18,131 nucleotides of DNA, from positions 1-18,131 of the forward strand of contig JAFUQY010000107.1 of the NCBI GenBank assembly GCA_017472105.1, given 5' to 3'. Below are positions 1 through 6,499 of this stretch, in pieces. The notes under the pieces are model-generated. The model was not told the origin of the DNA. It saw only the letters and a list, made by a program, of their open reading frames with translations, and searched no databases. The position numbers were made by a program, and so were the translations under genes. This DNA is from Clostridia bacterium (GTDB lineage: Bacteria; Bacillota_A; Clostridia; Oscillospirales; CAG-272). Every line of letters begins with the position of its first letter. Positions within the stretch are counted from its first letter, which is position 1.

Positions 1-285
1 CAGTCCGCGCTCATCGAAGCGTACGAAAACACCTACGGCAGATTCGAGCCGCTGACGGAGAAGCCGGAATCCTCACCGTACCCCGGGGACGAAATCATGC
101 TCCGCTGGCAGATTCCGAATCTGACAATCACGTCCGAGAACGACCGCTTCTGGATCGCGGAATTCATGGGCGAGATGTTCATCGACAAATACACCGGCGA
201 GATTTTCCGGTATTACCGCGGTCTCGCGCAGTTCTTCTCCGAATTTGACCCGGACGATCCCGGTGCGCTCATGTTCGCCGGATGA
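1..285 (+). CDS. C-terminal end of an unrecognised protein (5' truncated by window)
   Basis: Frame 1 is open from the first base to a TGA at 283-285 and gives 94 residues of the C-terminus of a longer protein. The fragment is acidic and aromatic-rich, with a run of Trp, Phe and Tyr residues in its second half and the ending Leu-Met-Phe-Ala-Gly. I do not recognise a family and see no membrane segment, metal motif or repeat. An internal ATG at 97 has no ribosome binding site, and the reading frame continues upstream of it, so it is not taken as the start. The gene converges on the Gfo/Idh/MocA operon and shares a terminator with it. That this is real coding sequence is supported by the uninterrupted frame and the terminator placed right after the stop. 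Confidence 0.7.
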   Translation, partial: QSALIEAYENTYGRFEPLTEKPESSPYPGDEIMLRWQIPNLTITSENDRFWIAEFMGEMFIDKYTGEIFRYYRGLAQFFSEFDPDDPGALMFAG

Positions 286-290
286 CGCAA

Positions 291-323
291 AAAAGCTCCT
301 TACCGTTATGGCAGGGAGCTTTT
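291..323. terminator. Bidirectional intrinsic terminator between convergent genes
   Basis: AAAAGCTCC (291-299) pairs with GGAGCTTTT (315-323) around a 15-base loop. It is A-rich on the left and T-rich on the right, so it can end transcription from both sides. It lies 5 bases after the plus-strand stop and 35 bases beyond the minus-strand stop at 359. Confidence 0.8.
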
Positions 324-358
324 CTTCGTTGTTCGGATTGCTTCGGATTCCGACCGCA

Positions 359-1597
359 TCAGCCCGGTTCACCGGCAATCCAGCGGCGCCTGACTTCCTC
401 GTAAACCTCGTCGGGAATGGTGACTTCCTCCTGAACGTTGTTGGAAGCATACTGATCTCCGGCGATTTTCGGGAAGGAGCAGAAGGTATCGTTGCGGTAA
501 GCGTCGCGTTCTTCCCTGTTGCGGAGATTCGGCACCTTCACGGAGTTGTTGTCATTCACAATGGACTTGTAAGCGAGAATGCCCGGGATGCACATGTCGA
601 CTGCGGTGTAAACGTCAATTGCGCGTTCCTTCGCCACCGGGTCGCCCAGAATCGAGCGGATGAAGTAGTGGGTGGTGAAGAAGTCCCCGCCGCCGTGTCC
701 GGAATTTTCGGATCCGACTACGACGGGAGACGGCGTGTAGATCTCGTGCTTGCCGCGGCAGTTTTCGTTTTCGCCTTCGATGTAGACCGCAAGCCGTCCG
801 TCCGCGAGATCCTTCATGCCGCCGCGGTCACCGTTGAGCTGGTAATTGGAGTGGCTGGTGTGCTTGAGTCCGCCGTGCAGGGATTTGAGGATCGCACCGT
901 TGCTCAGCGTAATCAGCTCCATACCGGCACATGCAGTTTTCGTTCCGAGATTGCGCATAAAGGGCATGTTCTGCGTCTCAAAGCCGGATACCTTCACGGG
1001 ACGGAGCCCGGTCATGGAGAGAATCGGCCCGATGGAATGCGTGCAGTAGAACGTGGAATAGTTGATGTTGCGCCAGTGATCGCGTTCACCGTAAGTAATC
1101 TGCGGCCAGATGGACGAGCAGTCGTGGACGTATTCGCCTTCCGCGTACATGAGTTCCCCGATATCCCCGCGGCGGTAGCGTTCCCGCATCTCCCAGCGCA
1201 CGGGAGTATAGCAGTAGTTTTCCGCGTAGGTGTAGGTTTTGCCGGTTCTCTCCACGGCTTCGATCAGCTCGACGGCTTCCTTCATCGTCGCGCAGGTCAG
1301 GCATTCGGTCATGATATGCCGCCCGGATTCGAGCAGACGGATGCCGTAGGGCGCGTGTTCGTTCGCATAATTCGCCAGCACAACGGCGTCCATGTCGTGC
1401 TGAATGAATTCGTCGAAGCTCGTGTAGTACGCAACCTTCGTCAGTCCCGCGTCATCGGCGGTCTTTTTGCAGTTATCCAGCAGCGGCTTGTACTTGTCGC
1501 AGACCGCAACCAGCTCCGCATCGGGATTGCCGAGAATCTGATGCACCATCGTCATGCCGCGGCCCGCACCGAATACGCCGATTTTCAGTTTTGCCAT
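359..1597 (-). CDS. Gfo/Idh/MocA-fold protein (NAD(P)-binding), second gene of pair
   Basis: 412-residue cytoplasmic protein of the Gfo/Idh/MocA family, which binds NAD(P) and acts on sugars or glycosides. The Rossmann loop GVFGAGRG is at residues 7-14. Family features follow: AENY (125-128), EGEY (153-156), HWRN (174-177), CTHS (185-188) and GHGGGD (300-305). The usual catalytic Glu-Lys-Pro is replaced by Glu98-Cys99-Leu100, so a plain Lys-dependent dehydrogenase is not certain. The GHGG-x-D motif recalls GH109-type NAD-dependent glycosidases, but that is inference. The ATG at 1597 is chosen over an upstream start at 1657 because an AGGAGG lies just before it and the Rossmann fold begins at once. 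It follows its paralogue by 32 bp in one operon. Substrate unknown. Confidence 0.88.
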   Translation of the reverse strand: MAKLKIGVFGAGRGMTMVHQILGNPDAELVAVCDKYKPLLDNCKKTADDAGLTKVAYYTSFDEFIQHDMDAVVLANYANEHAPYGIRLLESGRHIMTECLTCATMKEAVELIEAVERTGKTYTYAENYCYTPVRWEMRERYRRGDIGELMYAEGEYVHDCSSIWPQITYGERDHWRNINYSTFYCTHSIGPILSMTGLRPVKVSGFETQNMPFMRNLGTKTACAGMELITLSNGAILKSLHGGLKHTSHSNYQLNGDRGGMKDLADGRLAVYIEGENENCRGKHEIYTPSPVVVGSENSGHGGGDFFTTHYFIRSILGDPVAKERAIDVYTAVDMCIPGILAYKSIVNDNNSVKVPNLRNREERDAYRNDTFCSFPKIAGDQYASNNVQEEVTIPDEVYEEVRRRWIAGEPG

Positions 1598-1629
1598 AGG
1601 GATTCCTCCTGTTATGATATCGTATTGAT

Positions 1630-2886
1630 TTATCCGATCAGTCCGGCTTCCTTCCATTCCCGCTCGGCATTTGCGTAACTTTCTTCCGAGGGTTCGAAGT
1701 CGGGATGGCTGCAGCAGGGCATATCCGCATTGCCGTTTTCATCCGGGAAGGGAGATTCAGTATCGTTTTCCCACAGTTTCCGTTCGTCTTCGTTCGTGAA
1801 GTCGGGAATTTTGTATTCCGCGCCGCCGTTGTACGAGCTTCTGAGCGCGAGAATTGCCGCCGCCGAGAGAGACACGGAGCGATACACGTTGAAGAAGGGC
1901 TCCTCATCCTCGAGAATGTACTTCGCAAAGTGGTATGCCACCCAGTAGTCGCCGCCGCCGTGACCTGCACTTCCGGGCAGTGAGTTCATTTCGTCGTCCT
2001 CATACCAGCGCGCGTCAACAATCTGGACTTCCTGTTCGCCCTCGGGTACGTTCCAGCCGTTGTACTGAATCCGCACCTGCTGAAGCGTTCCGCGGACGTT
2101 TTCCATCGAGCCTTTTTCCGCGCAGATCCGGTACCAGTTTCCGTGACCGCCCCATGCCGCACATCCGGTGACACGCGCGAGCGATCCGTCTTCCATTTCG
2201 CACAGCATAATCGCCGCAAGATCACCTACCCGGCACGCGGTTCCTTCAAGGGTCTCCGGCGCGAACACGGATTTGCAGTTGACTGCCTTGAGCCGGTTGC
2301 CGGTGATGAAGAGAATCGGCGCGAGCGAATGCGTGATGTAGTACGACCGCGGCAGCCAGTTCCGCCAGTGCAGACGTCCGGGTGCGAGCATGTTTTTGTC
2401 GTGCGGCGTGACGGGATGGTTGTATTCGCCTTCGCAGTACAGCGCTTTTCCGAAGTGTCCGGTGTCATAGCGCCGCTTCATCTCCATGTTGCACGCGAAG
2501 AACGGGTAATTTTCCGCCAGCATGTACTTGCATCCGGTTCTCTCCACAGTCCGGCACAGCTCAACGCATTCCGCCATCGTCAGTGCGGGTGTGCATTCGC
2601 TGAGGACGTGGATGCCGCGCTCCATTGCCTTCACCGCAAACGGTACGTGCTCCATGAAGTAGTTGGCGAGCAGTACCGCGTCGAACAGTCCGCTGTCGAT
2701 GAAGTCATCGAAATTGTCGTACACCGCGATGCTGCCGTCGAGATGATGACGGATCGTCTCGATGGATTTGGGATTGAAGTCACAGACCGCTGTCACTTTC
2801 ACATTGTCCAGCCGTTTGAAGATGCCGACGTAGTGTCCGCCGCGCAGGGTACCCATTACGCCGAGCCGCATGATTTTTTCAGCCAT
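1630..2886 (-). CDS. Gfo/Idh/MocA-fold protein (NAD(P)-binding), first gene of pair
   Basis: 418-residue protein of the Gfo/Idh/MocA family and a clear paralogue of the gene downstream. The nucleotide-binding loop is GVMGTLRGG (9-17). Shared blocks are AENY (124-127), EGEY (152-155), HWRN (173-176), THS (185-187) and GHGGGD (308-313). The Glu-Lys-Pro motif is again changed, to Glu97-Cys98-Thr99-Pro100, so both members have lost the Lys. The ATG at 2886 is preferred to the earlier codon at 2910 because AAGGAGAAA precedes it. A promoter with 17-bp spacing lies just upstream, and the leader is about 30 bases. The two proteins may act in sequence or as partners on one modified sugar; the sequence does not say which. 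Confidence 0.88.
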   Translation of the reverse strand: MAEKIMRLGVMGTLRGGHYVGIFKRLDNVKVTAVCDFNPKSIETIRHHLDGSIAVYDNFDDFIDSGLFDAVLLANYFMEHVPFAVKAMERGIHVLSECTPALTMAECVELCRTVERTGCKYMLAENYPFFACNMEMKRRYDTGHFGKALYCEGEYNHPVTPHDKNMLAPGRLHWRNWLPRSYYITHSLAPILFITGNRLKAVNCKSVFAPETLEGTACRVGDLAAIMLCEMEDGSLARVTGCAAWGGHGNWYRICAEKGSMENVRGTLQQVRIQYNGWNVPEGEQEVQIVDARWYEDDEMNSLPGSAGHGGGDYWVAYHFAKYILEDEEPFFNVYRSVSLSAAAILALRSSYNGGAEYKIPDFTNEDERKLWENDTESPFPDENGNADMPCCSHPDFEPSEESYANAEREWKEAGLIG

Positions 2887-2924
2887 GATGTTTCTCCTTG
2901 TGGAAATCAAAATCTGTTATTATG

Positions 2925-2953
2925 ATTTTATCACAACGGACGTCATCCGCCAA
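2925..2953 (-). promoter_or_regulatory. Promoter of the Gfo/Idh/MocA operon with overlapping dyad
   Basis: On the minus strand, TTGGCG (2953-2948), a 17-bp spacer and TAAAAT (2930-2925), with an extended -10 TG. The dyad TTGTGAT-AAA-ATCATAA (2936-2920, one mismatch) covers the -10 box and would suit a repressor. A second TTGTGAT half-site lies 33 bp upstream (2969-2963). Confidence 0.6.
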
Positions 2954-3021
2954 TGCACGGATATCACAATCATTCGGATTTTTTCTGTGCACATTCCACA
3001 ATTTCTACGGAGAAGTTGGTA

Positions 3022-3786
3022 TTATTCGGATGAAAAAAACACCCTCGGACTGCCGGTTTCATCCGTGCCGCAGTAGCGCCGCAGACCGAAGACGTCCTCG
3101 ATCAGTGACGTTTCCAGAAGCTGTGCCGGAGATCCCGCAAAACGCACGGTTCCGCCGTCGAGAAGCACCGCCTGATCCGAGAACCGGAGCGCGTTTTCCA
3201 TGGAATGCATGACGGTGACGACGGTTTTGTTCCGTCTGACGCACAGCTCCCGGAGAAGCGTGAGAAAATGCCCTTCGTGATCCGCGTCCATGAATGCCGT
3301 CGATTCGTCGAGCAGCATGACGGGTGTATCCTGCGCAAGCTGCATGCCGAGATGTGCCCGACGCTGTTCTCCGCCGGAGATCCGGTCGACATAGCAGTGC
3401 CGCAGATCGGTCAGCTCCGCGTCGCGTATGGCATTTTGGGTGGCTTCCCGGTCAGCTTCGGTCATGGATTCGCCGGTATTCCTCCACGGATGCCGACCGA
3501 ACGCGACGAGCTCTTCTACCGTCACATGCGGAGACCGGAGCATCTGAAGCATGAGCGAAATTTTCCGTGCCCTCTCCCGCGGCGTCATTGCGGACAGCTC
3601 ATTCCCGTCGAGCGTCACGGAGCCGGTGTACGGCAGAATCCCGCCGATTGCGGAGAGAAGCGTCGATTTCCCGCATCCGTTCCGACCGATGACGGTGGTA
3701 AACGTTCCGGGAGATGCGGTGAATGCGACGTCGTGCAGGATCACCCTCCTGCGATGGGATATGGTATGGATCCGGATTGTAAGCAT
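3022..3786 (-). CDS. ABC transporter ATP-binding protein, iron-siderophore/heme/cobalamin type
   Basis: 254-residue cytoplasmic ATPase of the FecE/FepC/BtuD type that powers import through the FecCD-like permease encoded upstream. Motifs in order: Walker A GRNGCGKST (34-42), Q-loop Gln81, signature ISGGEQRR (136-143), Walker B VMLLDE (156-161) and H-loop His194. The length is normal for the family. The ATG at 3786 is chosen because AGGAG lies about 8 bases before it; the upstream in-frame codon at 3807 is TTG with no site. In related operons this gene directly follows the permease. Here about 730 bp with a GIY-YIG gene and an inverted repeat lie between, so expression may be reduced or may depend on a local promoter (3816-3843). 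The ligand cannot be read from the ATPase. Confidence 0.93.
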   Translation of the reverse strand: MLTIRIHTISHRRRVILHDVAFTASPGTFTTVIGRNGCGKSTLLSAIGGILPYTGSVTLDGNELSAMTPRERARKISLMLQMLRSPHVTVEELVAFGRHPWRNTGESMTEADREATQNAIRDAELTDLRHCYVDRISGGEQRRAHLGMQLAQDTPVMLLDESTAFMDADHEGHFLTLLRELCVRRNKTVVTVMHSMENALRFSDQAVLLDGGTVRFAGSPAQLLETSLIEDVFGLRRYCGTDETGSPRVFFSSE

Positions 3787-3815
3787 GGCAAAACTCCTGT
3801 ACTCCAAAATTTTCT

Positions 3816-3843
3816 GTAATACTTCCCTCTGTCAGCCTGACAA
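3816..3843 (-). promoter_or_regulatory. Possible local promoter for the displaced ATPase gene
   Basis: On the minus strand, TTGTCA (3843-3838), a 16-bp spacer and TATTAC (3821-3816). The -35 box overlaps a perfect 13-bp dyad TGTCAG-C-CTGACA (3830-3842). It lies between the large inverted repeat and the ATPase start, where a new promoter would be useful. The -10 is a weak match. Confidence 0.35.
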
Positions 3844-3850
3844 ACATCTC

Positions 3851-4165
3851 TGTCATTCAGAGGGCGAGTTATCCGTAAAAATAAAACCCAATATCCTGCC
3901 CGAAGAATCTGCGCATGTCCTGCTGCAATCGCTGTATGTCTGTGGTTATCTTACGTATTCAGCTGAAGGGTACTCACTTTGTTTTCATGTAAAGTCTGCT
4001 GATTCATTATTGGTATCAATCGCATTTTACAGACGTTCGTGAGTAACCTTCACTCGGATAATCAGGAATGCCACAGACATCTGCCGATCTGAACAGGACA
4101 TGCACGGATTCTTCGGGCACGAGATACAGCCGATATTGTTAGCAATTTTCGCCCTCTGAATGACA
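3851..4165. repeat. Large imperfect inverted repeat, 127-bp arms and 61-bp loop
   Basis: This fills most of the gene-free stretch 3787-4208. The left arm (3851-3977) and right arm (4039-4165) are inverted copies aligned without gaps, about two thirds identical by hand count. Identity is in four blocks: 3851-3867 with 4149-4165 (17/17), 3897-3922 with 4094-4119 (24/26), 3936-3945 with 4071-4080 (10/10) and 3965-3977 with 4039-4051 (12/13). The segments between blocks (29, 13 and 19 bases) have equal length on both sides but little identity. Each arm has a GGGC...GCCC pair between CATTCAGAG and CGAAGAATC. From memory, this resembles dispersed repeats of the CATTCTGAG...GAAGAATC kind in many genomes. 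G+C is about 44%. A weak 6-bp hairpin (4168-4191) lies between this repeat and the GIY-YIG stop. Confidence 0.9.
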
Positions 4166-4208
4166 AAATTTCACGTTTAGTCGATTGAAATGTAGAATTA
4201 CTGTATTT

Positions 4209-4517
4209 TTATATTTTCGTTATAGATGATTTATCATCCAAATCAGCCGCCAGATCACGCCATGCTGGATTCATTCCATTCACTAATGCATACTTCTTTT
4301 CGCGTGACAGTCCCTTCAACTCTTTTTCGCGCCTGATAGCAGTCATGACCTGATGTGTTTTTTCAAAATATACCAGCTTGTTCACATGATATCGGCTTGT
4401 GAATCCATCATTCCGTCCGGTTTTATGTTCCAGCACACGGCGTTTTAGGTCATTTGTCACACCAATATAAAGTACGGTATGTTTCCAGTTACTCAAAATA
4501 TATACCCAATACATCAT
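4209..4517 (-). CDS. Small single-domain GIY-YIG endonuclease family protein
   Basis: 102-residue protein of the UPF0213/YhbQ-like GIY-YIG family, a stand-alone nuclease fold. The first strand carries Tyr6 (VYIL), YIG is at 17-19, the likely catalytic Arg is Arg27, a metal-binding Glu is Glu64 or Glu66, and the family ending MNPAWRDL is at 82-89. The domain is complete, so it is probably active on DNA. The tail after residue 92 is short and polar. Its ATG directly follows the permease TGA, and the ribosome binding site (AAAGGGGTGG) is the permease's own last codons, so translation is probably coupled. A second ATG follows at 4514. G+C is about 40%, far below its neighbours, which suggests recent acquisition. 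Its target is unknown; the adjacent inverted repeat is the obvious candidate. Confidence 0.88.
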   Translation of the reverse strand: MMYWVYILSNWKHTVLYIGVTNDLKRRVLEHKTGRNDGFTSRYHVNKLVYFEKTHQVMTAIRREKELKGLSREKKYALVNGMNPAWRDLAADLDDKSSITKI

Positions 4518-5510
4518 TCACCACCCCTTTCGCCGTCGGAGCAGCCACAGGAAGAACGGTGCGCCGAGGAAGGACATCATAATTCCGACGGGGATTTCCG
4601 ACGGTGCGGCAAGAATCCTGCCGGCGAGGTCTGCGGATACGGTGAGAATCCCGCCGAGCAGTGCGGAGACCGCGATCGTGTACCCGGTGTTGTGTCCCGT
4701 CAGCTTCCTTGCCATGTGCGGCACAATCAGTCCGATGAATCCGAGCAGTCCCGCGTAGCTCACGACAGCCGCAGCCGACGCCGATGCGCACAGAATCGCC
4801 GCAAGACGCACCCGCTTCACGTTCACGCCGAGCAGAGATGCACCGCTCTCGCCGAGACACAAGAGATCCAGTTTGCGCGAAAGAATCAGGCTCACCGTCA
4901 GGCACACCGCGATGATGCACGACGGCAGAATGAGCTGTTTTGTCTGCACACCGCGGAATCCGCCGACGGAAAACGCATTGTACGAGGTCAGCACATCCGT
5001 GTCGATCAGCGTGATGCCGGAAATCGCCGCGTTCAGGAGTGCCGTCACCGCAACACCGGCGAGAATCACCGATCCGTGGGATTCCCCTGCGCCCGATGCG
5101 ATGGAAACGATCAGCAAAGTCGCGAGAAATGCGCCTGCGAACGCGGAAAACGGCAGGATCAGATACGACACCGACCCGAACGCCAGCGTCAGAACCACGG
5201 CAAATCCCGCGCCTGCGTTGACGCCGATGATGTTCGGAGCCGCCAGCGGATTGTCCGTCACGCACTGTAAGAGCACGCCGGAAAGAGACAGTCCGACTCC
5301 CGCCGCAATTCCGGCAAGAACCCGCGGAAACCGCACCGACCACAGGATCACCGATTCCGTTTCGTACCCGTCCGCGCGGATGACTGCACAAATAAACTCA
5401 CGCCAGCCGAGCTGTGCACTGCCGAACCGGATTCCCGCCGATGCTGTCAGAATCAGCAGAATCACGAGCAGAGCAAGCCCGACCGGACGCCGGAAAAATT
5501 TAGTTTTCAT
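4518..5510 (-). CDS. ABC transporter permease, FecCD/BtuC family
   Basis: 330-residue multi-pass membrane protein of the FecCD/BtuC family, which forms the channel for import of ferric siderophore, heme or cobalamin. Family blocks are visible: RFPRVLAGIAAG, NPLAAPNIIG and NAGAG in the first half, GLLGFIGLIVPHMAR (coupling and cytoplasmic loop) in the second, and the ending EIPVGIMMSFLGAPFF. The N-terminus has a Lys/Arg patch and then a hydrophobic helix. Its ATG overlaps the last 11 bases of the binding-protein gene (5500-5510), so the two are translationally coupled. The stop abuts the GIY-YIG start codon, and the C-terminus Arg-Arg-Arg-Lys-Gly-Trp looks natural, so the insertion did not damage the gene. 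Confidence 0.95.
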   Translation of the reverse strand: MKTKFFRRPVGLALLVILLILTASAGIRFGSAQLGWREFICAVIRADGYETESVILWSVRFPRVLAGIAAGVGLSLSGVLLQCVTDNPLAAPNIIGVNAGAGFAVVLTLAFGSVSYLILPFSAFAGAFLATLLIVSIASGAGESHGSVILAGVAVTALLNAAISGITLIDTDVLTSYNAFSVGGFRGVQTKQLILPSCIIAVCLTVSLILSRKLDLLCLGESGASLLGVNVKRVRLAAILCASASAAAVVSYAGLLGFIGLIVPHMARKLTGHNTGYTIAVSALLGGILTVSADLAGRILAAPSEIPVGIMMSFLGAPFFLWLLRRRKGW

Positions 5511-6420
5511 ACAGCAGCTCCGTCAGCATCCGGTAGGCGTCCGCCCAGCGATGGTTCGGCTTGAACTGGAACAGTGCCTTCGGCAGATAGTACACCCGTC
5601 CGGATTTCACGGCGTCAAGCGTCTGCCACTCGTGAGAATCAAGCTGAGTATTCATGTATCCGACGGCGGCACTCTCGTCTCCCATCGTCGTGATGAAGAC
5701 GGCGTCCGGATTTTCCGTCATGATTTCCTCCATGCTCAGACCGTCGATGAGCACCGGGGCGTTGTCCGCGATGTTGTATGCGCCCAGCTCCTCAAGCATT
5801 GCCGCCGCGAAGTGCTGATCCGCCGTTTTCGCCTTGGTCGACCGGACAGACGATCCCGCGCGGATGAAGAGAATCCGTTTTTCCGCCTTTTCGCGCACGG
5901 ATGCGAGGACTTCGTCAATCTCCGCCTGAACGGACGTGCCGTATGTCTCGTATGCGTCCGCGTTTCCGGTGATGTCACAGCAGATCTCCAGCATCCGCAG
6001 GTAATCCCCGAACGACTCCACGCGGAAGGACGCGCACGGGATCCCGGCATTGTTCAGAAGCTGTGCCGCATCCGCCTGCGCTTCGATATCCGCCGACGCA
6101 ATGACGAAATCCGGTTCCGCCGCGATCAGGGTTTCGATATTCACCGTCTTCCCTGCCCCTTCATCCGCGAGCGTCACGCCGTCCGGTGCAAATCCGCGCT
6201 CCACGGCTTCTCCGACCGTGATTTCGACATCCCCGCCAGCGAGCGTCCAGATTTCCGCGTACGACGAAAACAGCACCGCGGTCTTCTCCGGCTTTTCCGC
6301 AAGCGAAACCGTCACGCCGCAGTCGTCAGTGAAGGTATAGTATGCGCCGCCGTCCGGTTCAACTTCCGTACAGGAGGTCAAAAAAAGCAGGACAGCGGTC
6401 AGAATTGTCAGAATTTTCAT
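5500..6420 (-). CDS. Periplasmic-binding-protein-like lipoprotein of iron/cobalamin importer
   Basis: 306-residue substrate-binding lipoprotein of the FepB/BtuF/FhuD class, which captures a metal chelate outside the membrane and hands it to the permease. It has a short Lys-containing hydrophobic signal peptide and lipobox LTSC with the lipidated Cys at residue 17. The mature part shows the usual two lobes: an early strand with DDCGVTVSLAEKPEKTAVL, a middle segment EPDFVIAS, and the late LSMEEIMTENPDAVFI. The ATG at 6420 is preferred to the one at 6432 because GGAG lies 6-7 bases before 6420 and nothing usable precedes 6432. It is the first gene of the importer operon, under the promoter at 6464-6492. 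The ligand cannot be decided. A Fur-like iron box was not evident. Confidence 0.92.
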   Translation of the reverse strand: MKILTILTAVLLFLTSCTEVEPDGGAYYTFTDDCGVTVSLAEKPEKTAVLFSSYAEIWTLAGGDVEITVGEAVERGFAPDGVTLADEGAGKTVNIETLIAAEPDFVIASADIEAQADAAQLLNNAGIPCASFRVESFGDYLRMLEICCDITGNADAYETYGTSVQAEIDEVLASVREKAEKRILFIRAGSSVRSTKAKTADQHFAAAMLEELGAYNIADNAPVLIDGLSMEEIMTENPDAVFITTMGDESAAVGYMNTQLDSHEWQTLDAVKSGRVYYLPKALFQFKPNHRWADAYRMLTELLYEN

Positions 6421-6439
6421 GTGTTTCTCCATTAAAAAA

Positions 6440-6473
6440 GTGCCATACCATGGTGTTGCCCATAGTATAGCAC
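6440..6473 (-). terminator. Intrinsic terminator of nitroreductase operon, minus-strand specific
   Basis: On the minus strand, GTGCTATACTATGG (6473-6460), a 6-base loop and CCATGGTATGGCAC (6453-6440), followed directly by TTTTTT. The only two non-Watson-Crick positions become G-U pairs in the minus-strand RNA, giving a full 14-bp stem. In plus-strand RNA the same positions are C-A mismatches. It lies 27 bases after the nitroreductase stop. Confidence 0.8.
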
Positions 6474-6492
6474 AAGTTTACCCGGTTGTCAA
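6464..6492 (-). promoter_or_regulatory. Promoter of the metal-chelate importer operon
   Basis: On the minus strand, a consensus -35 TTGACA (6492-6487), a 17-bp spacer and -10 TATACT (6469-6464). The predicted start, near 6457, falls in the loop of the overlapping terminator, so transcripts begun here lack the 5' arm and escape it. Confidence 0.8.
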
Positions 6493-6499
6493 AAGGGAT

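Larger units (their letters stand above)
3851..4517 (-). mobile_element. Candidate GIY-YIG/inverted-repeat element inserted in importer operon
   Basis: The GIY-YIG gene and the inverted repeat form one A+T-rich block (about 40-44% G+C against about 58% in the permease) exactly between two genes that are normally adjacent. TCATTCA occurs at both edges (3853-3859 and 4514-4520), which may be a target duplication or chance. No transposase is present. Mobility is inferred and the boundaries are approximate. Confidence 0.4.

Noticed and set aside
97..285. Separate 62-residue small protein starting at the ATG at 97
   Set aside because: The frame is open back to base 1 and there is no ribosome site before 97, so it is the end of a longer gene.
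245..1678. Long plus-strand open frame of 477 codons opposite the Gfo/Idh/MocA gene
   Set aside because: It lies antisense to a clear family member, has no ribosome site and no recognisable protein. It is an open shadow frame typical of G+C-rich sequence.
2986..2993. TGTGCACA palindrome downstream of the ATPase stop as a terminator
   Set aside because: It is only 8 bp, with no loop and no T-run. No convincing terminator for the importer operon was found in 2887-3021.
3851..4165. CRISPR array
   Set aside because: There are only two repeat copies, inverted and not direct, with no regular spacers and no cas genes.
3851..4517. Group I intron with a GIY-YIG homing endonuclease
   Set aside because: The block lies between genes, not within one, and no conserved intron core was recognised. 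The protein is the small stand-alone type, without the DNA-binding tail of homing enzymes.
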